Origin: Prevotella sp. | Lineage (GTDB): Bacteria > Bacteroidota > Bacteroidia > Bacteroidales > Bacteroidaceae | Direction: 5' to 3' | Assembly (NCBI GenBank): GCA_017460515.1 | Contig: JAFUAY010000010.1 | Coordinates: 91,520-155,519, forward strand | DNA length: 64,000 nucleotides | In this document: one piece after another, positions 62,941-64,000 of the stretch | How the letters are laid out: every line of letters starts with the position of its first letter | Numbering within the stretch: position 1 is the first letter of the stretch | The notes under the pieces: model-generated | What the model was told of the DNA's origin: nothing | Seen by the model: only the letters and a program-made list of their open reading frames with translations | Database searches by the model: none | Made by a program: the position numbers and the translations under genes

Positions 62941-62975
62941 CAAAGATAAAGCCCTTCACGGGGAAGGGCTTTATC
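62941..62975 (-). promoter_or_regulatory. Overlapping terminator hairpin and -7 box
   Basis: A perfect 13-bp stem, GATAAAGCCCTTC (62945-62957) with GAAGGGCTTTATC (62963-62975), follows the gene ending at 63058. On the minus strand the distal arm runs into TATCTTTG (62948-62941), a TAnnTTTG box for the gene starting at 62832. Terminator and promoter therefore share bases. The rest of the 62833-63057 gap is A/T rich, with a second small C/G hairpin near 62900-62917 in the leader. Confidence 0.6.
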
Positions 62976-63057
62976 ATTTGTTTCATTGTGTTTTCTTTTC
63001 GTAAAAACTCGCTTTGCGGCTTATTTTACAAAAGGAAATGACAATTTAAAAATATTC

Positions 63058-63999
63058 TCACTTAACCACGACCTTTTTGCCATTGATGATGTACAGACCC
63101 TTCTGAGCCTTCTCCATCTTCTGACCGTTCAGGTTGTAGATAGTACCGTTCAGCAAGTTATTGTTCTTCACTGCAGTGATAGCAGTTGCAGTTGTGTCAA
63201 TCTCTGCATCGATGTAATAGATGTGGCAACCATTGGTGTTCTTAACGATTACATCAACAGCTGATTCACCAGCAGGAACCTGCCAGGTCTGCTCAGTATA
63301 CTCCTTCGGAGCAGCGACATCGTTGCCATCAGCATCCTTCAAGACAGTCTCACCAATCAGCAGCTGTACGCCACGAGCATCAGAAGACTTATGAGACTCA
63401 ACACCCATCTTAATCAGAGTGCCGGGCTTCACATTCTTAATGGTCAGAATAGTCTGATTCTTACCACCGAACCAGAGATAAGCAGGACCATTGTATGTAC
63501 CAAGAGTTGTGCTTGGATAGTTCACTGCGATAGCCAGTGCACGAGAAGCGCCATAAGTAGCATCGAACTGCAGGCCCTTGAACTCAGCAATAGCCTCACC
63601 ATTTGCTGTAGGCTCTGCCTCGCCACCGATATACCAGAAGCAGTTGTCCTTAGAAGCATTATAAGTATCACATGTGGTACCAGGCTTCTTCTCATGATCA
63701 GTCCAAATAGCATCATTGTCAACACACATTGTGTTGCCTTCCTTATCAGGATCTGCACTAACAGTAACCTTAGCAGCCTCAGCCTTCAAGTTAGCAACGG
63801 TAGCCTCACTCCACTTCGTGAAGTTCCAAGTGTGAGCAACCTCAATAGCCTTCTTGGTAAACATCACGTTCTTGAACGACAGCCAGCTGATGTTATTGTC
63901 AGCAGCCACGATGAACTTGATCTTCAGTACACCGTCCTCACCAACAGTGCCGACAGCTTTCACTTCCTTCAGATACATCTGAGAAGTGCCTACCTGATC
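63058..63999 (-). CDS. Secreted protein with sorting tail, 5' part beyond the window
   Basis: The C-terminal 313 residues of a larger protein. The frame is open to the window edge (codons upstream of the visible ATG at 63978 read DQVGTSQ), so that Met is internal. Two beta-sandwich-like stretches are visible: EVAHTWNFTKWSEATVANLK through FKGLQFDATYGASRALAIAV, and GKNQTILTIKNVKPGTLIKM through VDVIVKNTNGCHIYYIDAE, a pattern seen in Bacteroidales surface proteins near carbohydrate-active enzymes. The end, GTIYNLNGQKMEKAQKG...IINGKKVVVK, is a clear sorting-type tail. No catalytic residues can be assigned. It is probably part of the same carbohydrate locus. Confidence 0.8.
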   Translation of the reverse strand, partial: DQVGTSQMYLKEVKAVGTVGEDGVLKIKFIVAADNNISWLSFKNVMFTKKAIEVAHTWNFTKWSEATVANLKAEAAKVTVSADPDKEGNTMCVDNDAIWTDHEKKPGTTCDTYNASKDNCFWYIGGEAEPTANGEAIAEFKGLQFDATYGASRALAIAVNYPSTTLGTYNGPAYLWFGGKNQTILTIKNVKPGTLIKMGVESHKSSDARGVQLLIGETVLKDADGNDVAAPKEYTEQTWQVPAGESAVDVIVKNTNGCHIYYIDAEIDTTATAITAVKNNNLLNGTIYNLNGQKMEKAQKGLYIINGKKVVVK

Positions 64000-64000
64000 A

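Overview
The window looks like chromosomal DNA of a plant-fibre-degrading Bacteroidales bacterium of the Prevotella / Segatella / Xylanibacter type, from gut or rumen. The evidence is the set of gene families, several promoters of the Bacteroidetes TTG-N19-21-TAnnTTTG form, a lack of obvious Shine-Dalgarno sequences, and repeated C-terminal tails of the form 'YDLxGRxV...GIYIINGKKVVVK' that resemble type IX secretion (T9SS) sorting signals. No rRNA, tRNA, CRISPR array or insertion sequence was seen.

Layout. (1) 1-6.6 kb, plus strand: the 3' part of purL, a split chromate-transporter pair, gdhA and an RlpA-like lytic transglycosylase. (2) 6.7-22.6 kb, plus strand: a fimbria-type locus. It holds an OmpA-like/DUF3575 protein, an Mfa2/FimB-like lipoprotein, two fimbrillin-like lipoproteins and a giant 3610-residue repetitive secreted protein with a sorting tail. 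(3) 22.6-28.7 kb: an AraC-family regulator (minus), a glycine-zipper lipoprotein (plus), a TolC-type outer-membrane protein (minus) and a PL9-like pectate lyase (plus). (4) 28.9-64 kb, all minus strand: a large xylan-degradation region. A promoter at 58.85 kb precedes twelve tightly packed genes: GH43, GH3, CE6-like, GH5, GH115, CE1-like, GH10, GH97-GH31 fusion, GH43-CBM6-hydrolase fusion, GH43-CBM6, GH43 and CE6-CE1. Downstream is a GH98 gene with its own -7 box. Upstream are two secreted proteins without recognised catalytic domains. Together these enzymes could cut a branched glucuronoarabinoxylan backbone (GH10, GH5, GH98), remove acetyl, feruloyl, arabinosyl and glucuronosyl groups (CE6, CE1, GH43, GH115) and finish the oligosaccharides (GH3, GH43, GH97/GH31). 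No SusC/SusD pair or hybrid two-component regulator lies inside the window; they may lie beyond the right edge.

The most unusual content is several families of short periodic DNA. (a) A palindromic element, GCTACCGC...GCGGTAGC with heptamer-repeat arms, sits in frame in purL, the RlpA gene and the Mfa2-like gene, is read in the same frame each time, and supplies signal-peptide sequence in two of them. (b) Two arrays have an exact 22-bp period: twelve degenerate units before the fimbrillin/giant-protein operon, and eight units between convergent genes in which 13-bp words are inverted while staying in register. (c) Free heptamer arrays occur at a gene end and in frame inside GH115. (d) A 9-bp repeat encoding Ser-Gly-x lies in frame in purL, GH31 and GH3. 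All repeat units and inverted repeats were found by reading the sequence; no genome-wide search was possible.
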